Of a DNA stretch of 64,000 nt, positions 55,816 to 64,000 are shown piece by piece. Position 1 is the first letter of the stretch. The number at the start of each line of letters is the position of its first letter. The position numbers and the translations under genes were made by a program. Source of the stretch: Bog-756 sp963699055 (GTDB taxonomy: Bacteria; Actinomycetota; Acidimicrobiia; Acidimicrobiales; RAAP-2); assembly GCA_963699055.1 (NCBI GenBank), contig CAVOTA010000002.1, positions 496,001 through 560,000 on the forward strand, written 5' to 3'. The notes below the pieces were generated by a model. The model saw only the letters and a list, made by a program, of their open reading frames with translations, was not told where the DNA came from and searched no databases.

Positions 55816-58098
55816 GGTGAGCCGGCTCCCCGTGTCCCAGTCCGAGACGGACTCCGGCAGACACGGCCCGATCACCCGGGGGTCGACGGGACGACCGTAG
55901 AGGAAGCCCTGGCCGATGTGGCAGCCCCGGGTGGCCAGCTCGATGGCCTGACCGGGCCGCTCGATCCCCTCGGCCACCACGTGGAGTCCCAGGGTCCGGC
56001 CGAGTGCCACGATGGCCTCGACGATGGCACGGTCGTCCGGACCCGTCTCCAGGTGCTCCACGAAGCTCCGGTCGATCTTGAGCGCCTCCACCGGGAGCCG
56101 CTTCAGGTAGCTGAGCGAGGAGTAGCCGGTCCCGAAGTCGTCGATGGACAGGTGGACGCCCTCGGCCCGCAGTGACTGCAGGATGGCGATGGCCGCCACC
56201 GGGTCGCGCAGCAGCGCACCCTCGGTGATCTCCAGCCACAGCCGGTCGGCCGGGAACCCCGTCTCCTCGAGCACCGACACCACGAGCTCGCAGAAGCCCG
56301 CCTCGGCCAGCTGCTGGGGCGAGATGTTGACCGACATCGACGCCGTGCCGGTGCCCGGCCCCGACACCGACGCCCCCGACGCCGCCTGCGCCGCCATCCA
56401 GGCCGCCCCCTGGCCGCACGCGGTGCGCAGGACCCAGGTCCCGAGCTCGACCATCAGTCCGCACTCCTCGGCGAGGTCGACGAACTCCGAGGGCGGGAGG
56501 AGCCCGCGTTCGGGGTGCTGCCAGCGCACGAGCGCCTCGGTGCCGATCACCGTCAGACGGCCCACGTCCACCAGGGGCTGGTAGTGGAGGACCAGCTGGC
56601 CCTCCTGGATGGCCCGGTGGAGCTCGTTGGTGGTCCGCAGGTTCCGTCCGGCGTCGTCGTCGCCGTCGGCGGCGTACACGACGTACCGGCCCGGACCGGC
56701 CCGCTTGGCCTGGTACATGGCGATGTCGGCGCTGCGCAGGAGGGTGGAGGGCAGCATGGTCTGCGAGGTGGACAGTGCCACCCCGATGCTGAGCGACACG
56801 AACTGCTCGAAGTCGGCCTCGACCACCGGGGTGGCCATCGCCGCCCGCAGCCGGTTGACGATCTCGACGACGTCACCTTCGTCCGTCACCTCGCACAGCA
56901 CGGTGAACTCGTCCCCGCCGAAACGGGCCAGGAAGTCCTCCGGCCGGAGGGCGTGGTCGAGCCGCTGGCCGACCCGCTGCAGCAGGCGGTCCCCGGCGTC
57001 GTGGCCGATGCCGTCGTTGACCAGCTTGAACCGGTCGAGGTCCAGGAACATGAGCGCCACGTGCCGCCCTGCGGACTCGGCGGCGCGCAGCGCCAGGTCG
57101 AGGTGTTCCATGAAGAGCTTCCGGTTCGGGAGGCCGGTGAGCGGGTCGGTGACCGCGGTGCGGGCCAGCTGGTCGCGCAGGGCGTGCCGCTCGGTGATGT
57201 CCTCCAGCTGCCCGATGAGGAACACGACCGCCCCCTGGGCGTCGCGGACGGCCGAGCCGTTGACCGACACCCAGCCGATGCCGCCGCCGGCCAGCAGACT
57301 CCGGCGCTCCATGTGGAACCGGTCGGTGTCGCCCGACAGGAGTCGTTCCACGTTGGACCGGGCGGCCTCCCGGTCGTCGGGATGGATGACGTCGTCGAGG
57401 GCCATCCCGACCATCTCCGACCGCTCGTAGCCGTGGATCTCGGCGAACGCCCGGTTCACCTCGAGGAGCCGGCCGTCCACGCCCACCCGGGAGATGCCGA
57501 TGGGCGCCTCGTCGAACAGCTGCTGGATGCTGGCCGCACCTTCGGCCGCCTCGCCCTCGGCCAGGGCGAACCGGTGCATCCCCCAGGCGATGGCCTCACC
57601 CAGCACCACGCAGATGGGCACGACGAAGATGGCCGAGCCCAGCCCGGCCGTGGACAGCCGGCCCGGCGTGACCAGCAGGGGGACCACGTAGGCCACGGCC
57701 AGGAACGGTGCCAGCCGGGCGGCGGTCCACCTCGGCAGGGCCAGGCCGACCAGGGCGAAGATGACCACGAAGGTGACCGAGTAGTTGAATCCGGTGCGGT
57801 CGGCGTAGACCCAGGTCGTGCCCACCGCCACGAAGGCGAAGGCCACCACGGCCAGGACGGTCCAGCGCCCGAACCGGCCCCAGGGGAGCCACCAGGCGAC
57901 CACCCCGGCGGCCACCGAGGTCCCGCAGGCGAGCACCACGGCCGTCACCGACCGGTCCCCCGGCACCACCAGGTCGGACACCATCAGCAGGACGCTGCAC
58001 ACCACCAGGGCGATGGCGGCGATCCGCCCGCACAGGACGCGGCTGAGCGTGCCGTCGTCCTCCGCGTGATCCCGGTCGGCCTCGGGCAGCCATTCCAC
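55807..58098 (-). CDS. Membrane-bound PAS-GGDEF-EAL c-di-GMP signalling protein
   Basis: A protein of about 763 residues. Several hydrophobic segments (residues about 20-190) precede a PAS domain (IGISRVGVDGRLLEVNRAFA, HPDDREAARSNVERLL), a GGDEF domain with intact RFGGDEF and an upstream RPED inhibitory site, and an EAL domain with TEALVRWQHP, IDDFGTGYSSLSYLKRLPVE and VVAEGIERPGQAIELA. Both active sites appear intact, so it could make and degrade cyclic di-GMP in response to a PAS-sensed signal. The GTG at 58098 is the best guess; there is no clear ribosome site and the frame stays open to 58335. Divergent from the PLP-lyase gene. Confidence 0.88.
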   Translation of the reverse strand: MEWLPEADRDHAEDDGTLSRVLCGRIAAIALVVCSVLLMVSDLVVPGDRSVTAVVLACGTSVAAGVVAWWLPWGRFGRWTVLAVVAFAFVAVGTTWVYADRTGFNYSVTFVVIFALVGLALPRWTAARLAPFLAVAYVVPLLVTPGRLSTAGLGSAIFVVPICVVLGEAIAWGMHRFALAEGEAAEGAASIQQLFDEAPIGISRVGVDGRLLEVNRAFAEIHGYERSEMVGMALDDVIHPDDREAARSNVERLLSGDTDRFHMERRSLLAGGGIGWVSVNGSAVRDAQGAVVFLIGQLEDITERHALRDQLARTAVTDPLTGLPNRKLFMEHLDLALRAAESAGRHVALMFLDLDRFKLVNDGIGHDAGDRLLQRVGQRLDHALRPEDFLARFGGDEFTVLCEVTDEGDVVEIVNRLRAAMATPVVEADFEQFVSLSIGVALSTSQTMLPSTLLRSADIAMYQAKRAGPGRYVVYAADGDDDAGRNLRTTNELHRAIQEGQLVLHYQPLVDVGRLTVIGTEALVRWQHPERGLLPPSEFVDLAEECGLMVELGTWVLRTACGQGAAWMAAQAASGASVSGPGTGTASMSVNISPQQLAEAGFCELVVSVLEETGFPADRLWLEITEGALLRDPVAAIAILQSLRAEGVHLSIDDFGTGYSSLSYLKRLPVEALKIDRSFVEHLETGPDDRAIVEAIVALGRTLGLHVVAEGIERPGQAIELATRGCHIGQGFLYGRPVDPRVIGPCLPESVSDWDTGSRLTPV

Positions 58099-58289
58099 AT
58101 CGCGGCATCGGCACCGGTTCCGGCGAACTTGACCTGACCAGGCGTCCCGCCCGGTGCACCCCCGGTTGCGACCTCCCTGGTCACAGGGCCGGGTCGGCCG
58201 GTGGCCCCTGCGGCCACGGTGCCCCCGGCCAGGCGGTACCGTGCCCCCAACGGTCCGAACGCCGACCGCCGCCCACGAGGAGTCGTCCG

Positions 58290-59678
58290 ATGAGCACCTT
58301 CCCCTATGCCGACCGCGTCCCGGTCCACCGCACACTCCCCGAGCACGGCACGCCCCGTGACGAGGTCCTCGCCACGCTCCGGTCCATGGCGGCCGAGGAG
58401 GACCGCACGTGGGAGTCGGGCCGGTGCTCGGGGACGATGTACTGCGGCGACCACGACCACTACGCGTTCTTGAACGAGGCCTTCGCCCTCTACTCCCACG
58501 TCAACGTGCTCCAACGGGACATGTGCCCGAGCGCCACCCGCTTCGAGGCCGAGATCATCGCCATGACCCTCGACCTGCTGCACGCGGAAGCCGTCGAGGG
58601 CACCCAGCCGGTCGGCCTGGTGTCCTCGGGCGGGACCGGGAGCATCTGCCACGCCGTCCTGGCCTACCGCGACCACGCCGCCGCCACCCGGGGCGTGACC
58701 CGACCCAACCTGATCAAGCCGGAGACGGCCCACCCCGCCTTCGACAAGGCGTGCCACCTGTTCGGCGTGGAGCTGCGGATCGCCCCGGTCGACCCCGTCA
58801 CCACCCGGGTGGACACGGCGGCCATGGCCGACGCCGTCGACGCCGACACCGTCGCCCTGGTCGGTTCGGCGTGCAACTACGGGTACGGCACGGTGGACCC
58901 GATCGAGGAACTCTCCGACCTCGCCCTGGCACGGGGGGTCGGGCTCCACGTCGACGGGTGCCTCGGCGGGTGGATCCTCCCCTTCGGCCAGGAGCTCGGG
59001 TACGACGTCCCCCTGTTCGACTTCCGGGTGCCCGGGGTCACGTCGATCTCGGCCGACACCCACAAGTACGGGTACTCGCTGAAGGGCACCTCGGTGCTGT
59101 CGTTCCGGGACAAGGCCCTGCGCAACGCCCAGTACTTCTTCAACACCGCCTGGAGCGGGGGCAAGTACTGCTCGCCGGGCATGGACGGCTCCCGTTCCGG
59201 TGGGCTGCTGGCCGCCACCTGGGCGTCGATGGTGCAGCTCGGCCGTGAGGGCTACCGGCGCTACGCCGAGCAGATCTTCGCCACCTCGGCCACCATGCAG
59301 GCCTCGGTGCGCAGCCATCCCGAGCTGCGCATCCTCGGTGATCCGACGTTCCTGTTCAGCTTCACGTCCGACGAGTTCGACATCTACCACGTCAACGACT
59401 TCCTGCGGGACCGGGGATGGCGCCTCAACGGTCAGCAGTACCCGAACGCGCTGCACATGGCGGTCACCCGGCCCCAGACGCTCCCCGGCGTGGCCGAGGC
59501 CTTCGCCGCCGACCTGGCCGGCGCCGTCGCACACGCCTCGGGCCGGACGGACGCCCCCCGGTCGGGGGCCGTCTACGGCGGGGTCGCCGGCGGACTGACC
59601 GACGAGGCCGACGAGTTCATCCGGCTGATGATGAGCGAGATGATGGATGCCCAGCAGTCGATCCCGGGCGATGCCTGA
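58290..59678 (+). CDS. PLP-dependent lyase/decarboxylase (sphingosine-1-phosphate lyase-like)
   Basis: A 462-residue fold-type I PLP enzyme of the group II decarboxylase family. Features: GTMYCGDHDHYAFLNEAF, SSGGTGSICHAVLAYRD (phosphate-binding), the cofactor Asp region HVDGCLGGWILPFGQE, and DTHKYGYSLKGTSVLSFRD with the PLP-binding Lys259. The DTHKYG.KGTSV pattern is that of sphingosine-1-phosphate lyases and related bacterial enzymes rather than glutamate decarboxylase. It may cleave a phosphorylated amino alcohol. The downstream FGGY kinase starts inside its end (ATGCCTGA), so they are co-translated and probably sequential. Confidence 0.87.
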   Translation: MSTFPYADRVPVHRTLPEHGTPRDEVLATLRSMAAEEDRTWESGRCSGTMYCGDHDHYAFLNEAFALYSHVNVLQRDMCPSATRFEAEIIAMTLDLLHAEAVEGTQPVGLVSSGGTGSICHAVLAYRDHAAATRGVTRPNLIKPETAHPAFDKACHLFGVELRIAPVDPVTTRVDTAAMADAVDADTVALVGSACNYGYGTVDPIEELSDLALARGVGLHVDGCLGGWILPFGQELGYDVPLFDFRVPGVTSISADTHKYGYSLKGTSVLSFRDKALRNAQYFFNTAWSGGKYCSPGMDGSRSGGLLAATWASMVQLGREGYRRYAEQIFATSATMQASVRSHPELRILGDPTFLFSFTSDEFDIYHVNDFLRDRGWRLNGQQYPNALHMAVTRPQTLPGVAEAFAADLAGAVAHASGRTDAPRSGAVYGGVAGGLTDEADEFIRLMMSEMMDAQQSIPGDA

Positions 59679-61254
59679 ACCGACCGGTGGCGGGGTGCAC
59701 ACGCCCCGGGAAGACCGCTGGGTGGTGGCCGTCGACCTCGGTACCGGTGGCCCCAAGGTCGGCCTGGTGTCGCTCACCGGGGAGCTGGCGTGGCACGACC
59801 ACCAGGCCGTGCCCACCGTCGTCGGCGACGACGGCGAGGCCACCCAGGACGCCGGGCTGTGGTGGGACCTGGTGTGCGACGCCGTGCGCCGCGCCGTCGG
59901 GTCGGGTGCGGTGCCGACCGAAGGGATCGTCGCCGTGTCGTGCACCGGACAGTGGGCCAGCACCGTCCCGGTCGACGGCGGCGGCCTCCCGGTCGGCCCC
60001 TGCCAGCTGTGGTCGGACACCCGTGGCGGGCCCCACGCCCGGGACGTCGTGGGTGGTCCGGTGGCCGGGTACGCACCCGTGGCCGCACTGCGCTGGATCC
60101 GCCGCAGCGGCGGCGCACCGTCGACGTCGGGGGCCGACCCGGTCGGCCACATGCTCCACCTGGAGCGCGACGAGCCCGGGATCGCCCGGGCGGCGCGCTG
60201 GTACCTCGAGCCGGTCGACTACCTGTCGATGCGCTTCACGGGGAGGGCCTCGGCCACGCCGGCCTCGATGGCCGCGGCGTGGCTCACCGACAACCGGGTC
60301 GCCGATCCGCTCGGATACGACCCGGTCCTGGTCGGCGCGTCCGGAGTCCCGGCGGCCAAACTGCCGCCACTCGGGCCGACGGCCGGGATCGTGGGCACCG
60401 TGCGCGACGAGGTGGCGGCCGACCTCGGGCTGCCCGACGGGGTGGTCGTGATCGCCGGCACCCCCGACCTGCACTCGGGGTGCGTCGGTTCCGGCGCCGT
60501 CCTGCCGCTGCAGGCGCATGTGGCCATCTCGACCACCAGCTGGGTCAGCTGCCCCTTCCCCCGCAAGCGGACCGACGCCATCCGCCAGATGGCCACCGTC
60601 CCCGGGATCCTGCCGGGACTGCGCCTGGTGGCCAACAACCAGGAGTCCGGCGGCGGATCGCTGGCCTGGCTGCGGGACTGTCTGGACGGTGACGACACCG
60701 ATCCGCCGACGGGATTCGACGAGCTGTGCGCCCTGGCCGCGGGTGCGTCCCCGGGGAGCGGCCGCCTGCTGTTCACACCGTGGCTCGCCGGCGAGCGGTC
60801 ACCGATCGACGACCGCGGGGCCCGGGGCGGGTTCCACAACCTGTCGCTGCGCACCACCCGGGCCGACCTGGTGCGGTCGGTCCTGGAGGGGGTGGCGCTC
60901 AACTCGCGCTGGCTGGCCCGGTCGGTCGAGCGGTTCGTGGGCCAGCCGCTCGGCACCGTGCGGGCCATCGGGGGCGGCGCGTCCTCCTCGCTGTGGTGCT
61001 CGATCTACGCCAGCGTCCTCGACCGGCCCGTCGAGCAGGTGGCCGAACCGATGCTGGCCAATCTGCGGGGCGCCGGCCTGATCGCCGGCCTGTCGCTCGG
61101 GGCGGTGTCCCCCGAGGAGGTCCGGCGGCTGGTCCCGGTGGCGGCCACCCATCTGCCGGACCCCGAGGCGGTGGCGGTCTACGACGCGCTGGCCGTCGAG
61201 TTCCCGAAGCTCTACGCCGCCCAGAAGGGGACCTTCGTCCGACTGGCCGGCTGA
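59671..61254 (+). CDS. FGGY-family carbohydrate kinase
   Basis: A 527-residue sugar/polyol kinase with VVAVDLGTGGPKVGLVSLTG (N-terminal phosphate loop), SCTGQWASTVPVDGG, LWSDTRGG, IAGTPDLHSGCVGSGAV, and the C-terminal ATP-site IGGGASSSLWCSIYASVLDR. The closest named members are xylulose and glycerol kinases, but the substrate cannot be fixed. The ATG at 59671 overlaps the lyase stop by eight bases. An interesting possibility is that this kinase phosphorylates the substrate of the neighbouring S1P-lyase-like enzyme; that is inference from gene order. Confidence 0.88.
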   Translation: MPEPTGGGVHTPREDRWVVAVDLGTGGPKVGLVSLTGELAWHDHQAVPTVVGDDGEATQDAGLWWDLVCDAVRRAVGSGAVPTEGIVAVSCTGQWASTVPVDGGGLPVGPCQLWSDTRGGPHARDVVGGPVAGYAPVAALRWIRRSGGAPSTSGADPVGHMLHLERDEPGIARAARWYLEPVDYLSMRFTGRASATPASMAAAWLTDNRVADPLGYDPVLVGASGVPAAKLPPLGPTAGIVGTVRDEVAADLGLPDGVVVIAGTPDLHSGCVGSGAVLPLQAHVAISTTSWVSCPFPRKRTDAIRQMATVPGILPGLRLVANNQESGGGSLAWLRDCLDGDDTDPPTGFDELCALAAGASPGSGRLLFTPWLAGERSPIDDRGARGGFHNLSLRTTRADLVRSVLEGVALNSRWLARSVERFVGQPLGTVRAIGGGASSSLWCSIYASVLDRPVEQVAEPMLANLRGAGLIAGLSLGAVSPEEVRRLVPVAATHLPDPEAVAVYDALAVEFPKLYAAQKGTFVRLAG

Positions 61255-61268
61255 GGGAGTCGCCGGTC

Positions 61269-63095
61269 TCAGCGCGACCGGCTGGTGGACCGGACCGCCC
61301 GGGTCGGTACGAACAGATGGGCGGGGGTGGGACGGCCGAGGAGGAACCCCTGGGCCTCGTCGCACCCCATCGACCCGACGGCTCGCAGCTCGGCGGCGGT
61401 CTCGACACCCTCGGCCACCACCGTGATCCCGAGGGAGTGGGCGAGGTCGACGACGGTCCGGATGATGGTGCCGTCGTGACCCTCGTCGTCCAGGACGGCC
61501 ACGAAGCTCCGGTCGATCTTGAGGCGGTCGATGGGCAGTCCCTGCAGGTAGAGCAGGGACGAGTAGCCGGTGCCGAAGTCGTCCAGGGCGAGGTGGACAC
61601 CGAGATCGCGGACCCGCTGCATCATGGTGCCGATCTGGAGGATGTCGACGACCAGCACCGACTCGGTCACCTCCAGGACGAGGTGGGCGGGGTCGAGGCC
61701 GGAGCCGTCCAGGGCGTCCTGGACGTCGTCGAAGAAGCAGGAGTCCTGGAGCTGCCGCGCCGACACGTTGACCGACAGGGACAGTCCCCGCGCCCCGCGG
61801 TCCTGCCACTCGCGGCACTGGAGGGTCGCCTCCTCGAGGACCCACCGCCCGACCGGCACGATCTGCCGGCTCTGCTCCAGCAGGGGGACGAACTCGCCGG
61901 TCGGGATCCGGCCCAACTCGGGATGGGACCAGCGCAGCAGGGCCTCGACTCCCACGAGCCCGCCCCTGCGCCCCCTCGACACGGCGAAGATCGGCTGGTA
62001 GTCGAGGGTCAGCTCGCCCTTGGCGTGGGCGACGCGGAGCTCGTCGGCCACCTGGCTCTCCCGCCGGAGGTCCTCGCCGATGGCCCGGTCGTACATCTCG
62101 AAGTGGGCGGGACCGCTGCGCTTGGCCTGGTACATGGCGGCGTCCGCCTGGGACAGGCACTCGTCGGGATCGGCGTCGGGCAGGACCGGGGTGATGCCGA
62201 TGCTCACCGAGGTGTGGAGCTCGCGGTTGCCCACCTGCACGGGGGCCCGCATGGTCTGGTGGATCCGCTCGGCCAGCGACCGTGCCGCCGACACCGGCTC
62301 CTCCAGGTCCTCGGCCAGGATCACGAACTCGTCGCCACCGAGGCGCGCCACCGTGTCGGAGGCCCGCACCAGGGCGAGGAGCCGCTCCGTCACGGCGACC
62401 AGCAGGCTGTCCCCCGCCGAGTGGCCGAAGCGGTCGTTGATGGCCTTGAAGTTGTCGAGGTCCAGGAAGAGGAGCATCGGGCCGGTGCCCGTCCGGGTGG
62501 CGCCCCGCGCCGCCCGACGCAGCCGATCGGCGAGCAGGGTGCGGTTCGGGAGGCCCGTCAGGTGGTCGTGGAGCGCCTGGTGCGACAGGTTCGCCTGTTC
62601 CTTGCGCAGCCGTTCCTGGAGCAGGCTCCGGGTCTCGTCGAAGGCACGCACCGTCCGGACCAGCCCGCCGTCGCTGCTGAGCCGTACCACCGTGCAGGCC
62701 AGGTCGACCAGTCCGGGGTCCACGCCCAGCCGGTCACCGTCCTCGAGCAGTGCCGCCGTACACAGGTCGCGCCAGTGCAGGTACCCCTTGACCGCCATGG
62801 CCAGGTCGACCTCCATGAGGACCACCTGCTGGCCCTGGCGGGAGAGGGCCAGCTCCTCCTCGGGTGAGGCCGCCCGGTCGGTGCACAGCCACCGCCCGAT
62901 CAGCTCGGTCCCGAGCCGTGACGAGGCGAAGGCCTCGTTGCGGAGGAACTCCGGGAAGTGCCCCGCCACCAGGTTCCCGATCTCGTCGGCCCGGGCCTGC
63001 AGTGCGAGGCCGAGTGCGACGCGTTCGTCCCCGGGGGCGTCGGCGTCAGCCGAGCCCGTCGCCGCAGGGCGACCGACCGGGGGGCGGGTACTCAT
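61269..63095 (-). CDS. Cytoplasmic GGDEF-EAL c-di-GMP signalling protein
   Basis: A 608-residue protein. The N-terminal 200 residues are helical and soluble (LVAGHFPEFLRNEAF, LSRQGQQVVLMEVDLAMAVK), probably a sensory domain of the RsbR/globin-like type, though not recognised. A GGDEF domain with RLGGDEF and an upstream RASD inhibitory site and an EAL domain with VEALLRWSHP and LDDFGTGYSSLLYL follow. Both look active. ATG at 63095. It converges on the FGGY kinase gene. It has no membrane segments, unlike the other GGDEF-EAL protein. Confidence 0.9.
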   Translation of the reverse strand: MSTRPPVGRPAATGSADADAPGDERVALGLALQARADEIGNLVAGHFPEFLRNEAFASSRLGTELIGRWLCTDRAASPEEELALSRQGQQVVLMEVDLAMAVKGYLHWRDLCTAALLEDGDRLGVDPGLVDLACTVVRLSSDGGLVRTVRAFDETRSLLQERLRKEQANLSHQALHDHLTGLPNRTLLADRLRRAARGATRTGTGPMLLFLDLDNFKAINDRFGHSAGDSLLVAVTERLLALVRASDTVARLGGDEFVILAEDLEEPVSAARSLAERIHQTMRAPVQVGNRELHTSVSIGITPVLPDADPDECLSQADAAMYQAKRSGPAHFEMYDRAIGEDLRRESQVADELRVAHAKGELTLDYQPIFAVSRGRRGGLVGVEALLRWSHPELGRIPTGEFVPLLEQSRQIVPVGRWVLEEATLQCREWQDRGARGLSLSVNVSARQLQDSCFFDDVQDALDGSGLDPAHLVLEVTESVLVVDILQIGTMMQRVRDLGVHLALDDFGTGYSSLLYLQGLPIDRLKIDRSFVAVLDDEGHDGTIIRTVVDLAHSLGITVVAEGVETAAELRAVGSMGCDEAQGFLLGRPTPAHLFVPTRAVRSTSRSR

Positions 63096-63195
63096 CCCGG
63101 GCAGCATCGGCCTCGCCCGGCGGCAACTTGAACGCTGTTCAGGATGGTTGGCCCGGTCGGCACGGCGACGCCGGATCCCGACGAGTCGCCCCCGG

Positions 63196-64000
63196 TCAGG
63201 GGGCGGGGCAGGTCCCGGCCACCGCCACGCCACCGCTGATCCCCGTGACGGTGGCCGTGGCGACCCCCGAGCCGGCGGGCCACGAGGCCGAGAGCGAGGT
63301 GGGCGGCAGGCCGGTGCCGGCGACGGTGAGCACGGCGGTGACCGTGGCCGGCCCGACGTCGACCGTCCCCGAGACGGCGACGCCCGGTACGAGCTGGTCG
63401 CCGGCGAGGGTGAGGCGGGTGCCGGCCCGTGCGGGGACGACGGTCCCCCCGTACAACCCGACGTCGGGCACCGCACCGATCCCCTGGACCCGGGCCACCG
63501 CGTCACCGGCCGTGGCCACGGCGGCGGCGGCGGCCTCGAGCACCGGCGCCGGTGCAACGGTGCCTCCGGACGGCACCAGTGCCGGCACGCCGGCGAGGGT
63601 CGACGCGAACTGCCCGACGGCCCGGATCGGCGGCACGGCGGCGGCGCACGACGTGTCGAGGCTGTCGATGCGCGCGGGCGAGCGGACGAACGCCTGGATG
63701 ACCGTCGAGGCGCAGGTCTGGTCGCCCTCCCCCACCACATGGGTGGCGTTGGCGAACTCGACGAAGCGGCTGTGCCCGCCCAGCTGGGCCAGGATCCCGG
63801 GCACGTCGACCGGCGGCGTCCACGTGTCGAACTCGCCGCCCAGGACGAGGACCGGCAACCGGGCCGGGAACAGGGGGAGCGTGCCGATGGTGGGCGGTTC
63901 GGCGGCCACCGGCGACGGCCAGTCGGTGCAGGCGGTGTACGCCTCGGTGTTCTGGTCCTGGGCCAGCCACTCGTCCACGCTGAAGGGTGCGAACGTGGCG
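63196..64000 (-). CDS. TAP-like secreted alpha/beta hydrolase, C-terminal part (runs off window)
   Basis: The minus-strand frame is open from 63196 to the window edge. It shows the C-terminal TAP-like domain of secreted tripeptidyl aminopeptidase-type hydrolases: LPVLVLGGEFDTWTPPVDVP with the catalytic Asp, and NATHVVGEGDQTCASTVIQA with the catalytic His, then FVRSPARIDSLDTSCAAAVP. The last 130 residues are Ala/Val/Gly-rich and beta-like, an extra C-terminal domain. The nucleophile Ser and the signal peptide must lie beyond base 64000. The GTG at 63978 is internal, not a true start. Confidence 0.82.
   Translation of the reverse strand, partial: ATFAPFSVDEWLAQDQNTEAYTACTDWPSPVAAEPPTIGTLPLFPARLPVLVLGGEFDTWTPPVDVPGILAQLGGHSRFVEFANATHVVGEGDQTCASTVIQAFVRSPARIDSLDTSCAAAVPPIRAVGQFASTLAGVPALVPSGGTVAPAPVLEAAAAAVATAGDAVARVQGIGAVPDVGLYGGTVVPARAGTRLTLAGDQLVPGVAVSGTVDVGPATVTAVLTVAGTGLPPTSLSASWPAGSGVATATVTGISGGVAVAGTCPAP

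Overview
The window is high-GC DNA (roughly 70% by eye) with actinobacterial features: GTGA/ATGA stop-start overlaps, GTG and TTG starts, mycobacterial-type families (DUF2630, DUF2855, luciferase-like oxidoreductases, FadE-type acyl-CoA dehydrogenase, TAP-like hydrolase), a LAxTG cell-wall sorting signal, and many IPT/TIG and GYWLVAxDGG repeat proteins. My best guess is Acidimicrobiia or a close relative, at moderate confidence. I recognised no tRNA, rRNA, CRISPR array, insertion sequence or phage gene.

Layout. 0-13 kb: housekeeping and catabolic genes (partial ChrA, IlvD/Edd dehydratase, small TIG protein, FAD monooxygenase, YeiH-type exporter divergent from a LysR regulator, TauE/SafE exporter, PhnZ-like HD oxygenase, Rrf2 regulator, alpha/beta hydrolase, phosphotriesterase-family protein). 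12.3-35.5 kb: one continuous minus-strand block built around a phosphate-type ABC transporter. Read in transcription order it holds a phosphate-binding-like protein (PBP2), a TIG surface protein (E), a near-identical second PBP (PBP1), a secreted protein (D), a giant TIG protein (C), a small membrane protein (B), pstC, pstA, a membrane-anchored pstS, a 909-residue membrane-anchored surface protein, a LAYTG cell-wall protein (A), a sortase-fold protein that has lost its catalytic residues, pstB, and a tail-anchored coiled-coil protein. Proteins A to E share one N-terminal domain of about 200 residues that I do not recognise. Most genes from B to the pseudo-sortase overlap by four bases or nearly abut. 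This block is the most likely undescribed system here: a surface assembly coupled to a Pst-like transporter.

35.7-41 kb: a minus-strand catabolic operon (DUF2855 protein, luciferase-like oxidoreductase, SDR, TetR regulator, DUF1330-like protein, haloalkane dehalogenase). 41-45.8 kb: three glutathione-S-transferase-like proteins, a bacterial-type glutathione synthetase (GshB) and a lipoprotein, which is unexpected because most actinobacteria use mycothiol. 46-54.3 kb: formate-tetrahydrofolate ligase, an MFS exporter, two hydrolases, DUF2630, acyl-CoA dehydrogenase and an SDR. 54.4-64 kb: an NlpC/P60 peptidase with GYWLV repeats, two GGDEF-EAL proteins flanking a PLP-dependent lyase/FGGY kinase pair, and a partial TAP-like hydrolase.

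Single-base frame breaks cluster in the repeat-rich 25.9-35.3 kb region, with one more near 45.7 kb. In one case the break coincides with a 257-base unit in an otherwise regular 258-base repeat array. They may be assembly errors in repeats or real decay; the sequence alone cannot decide.
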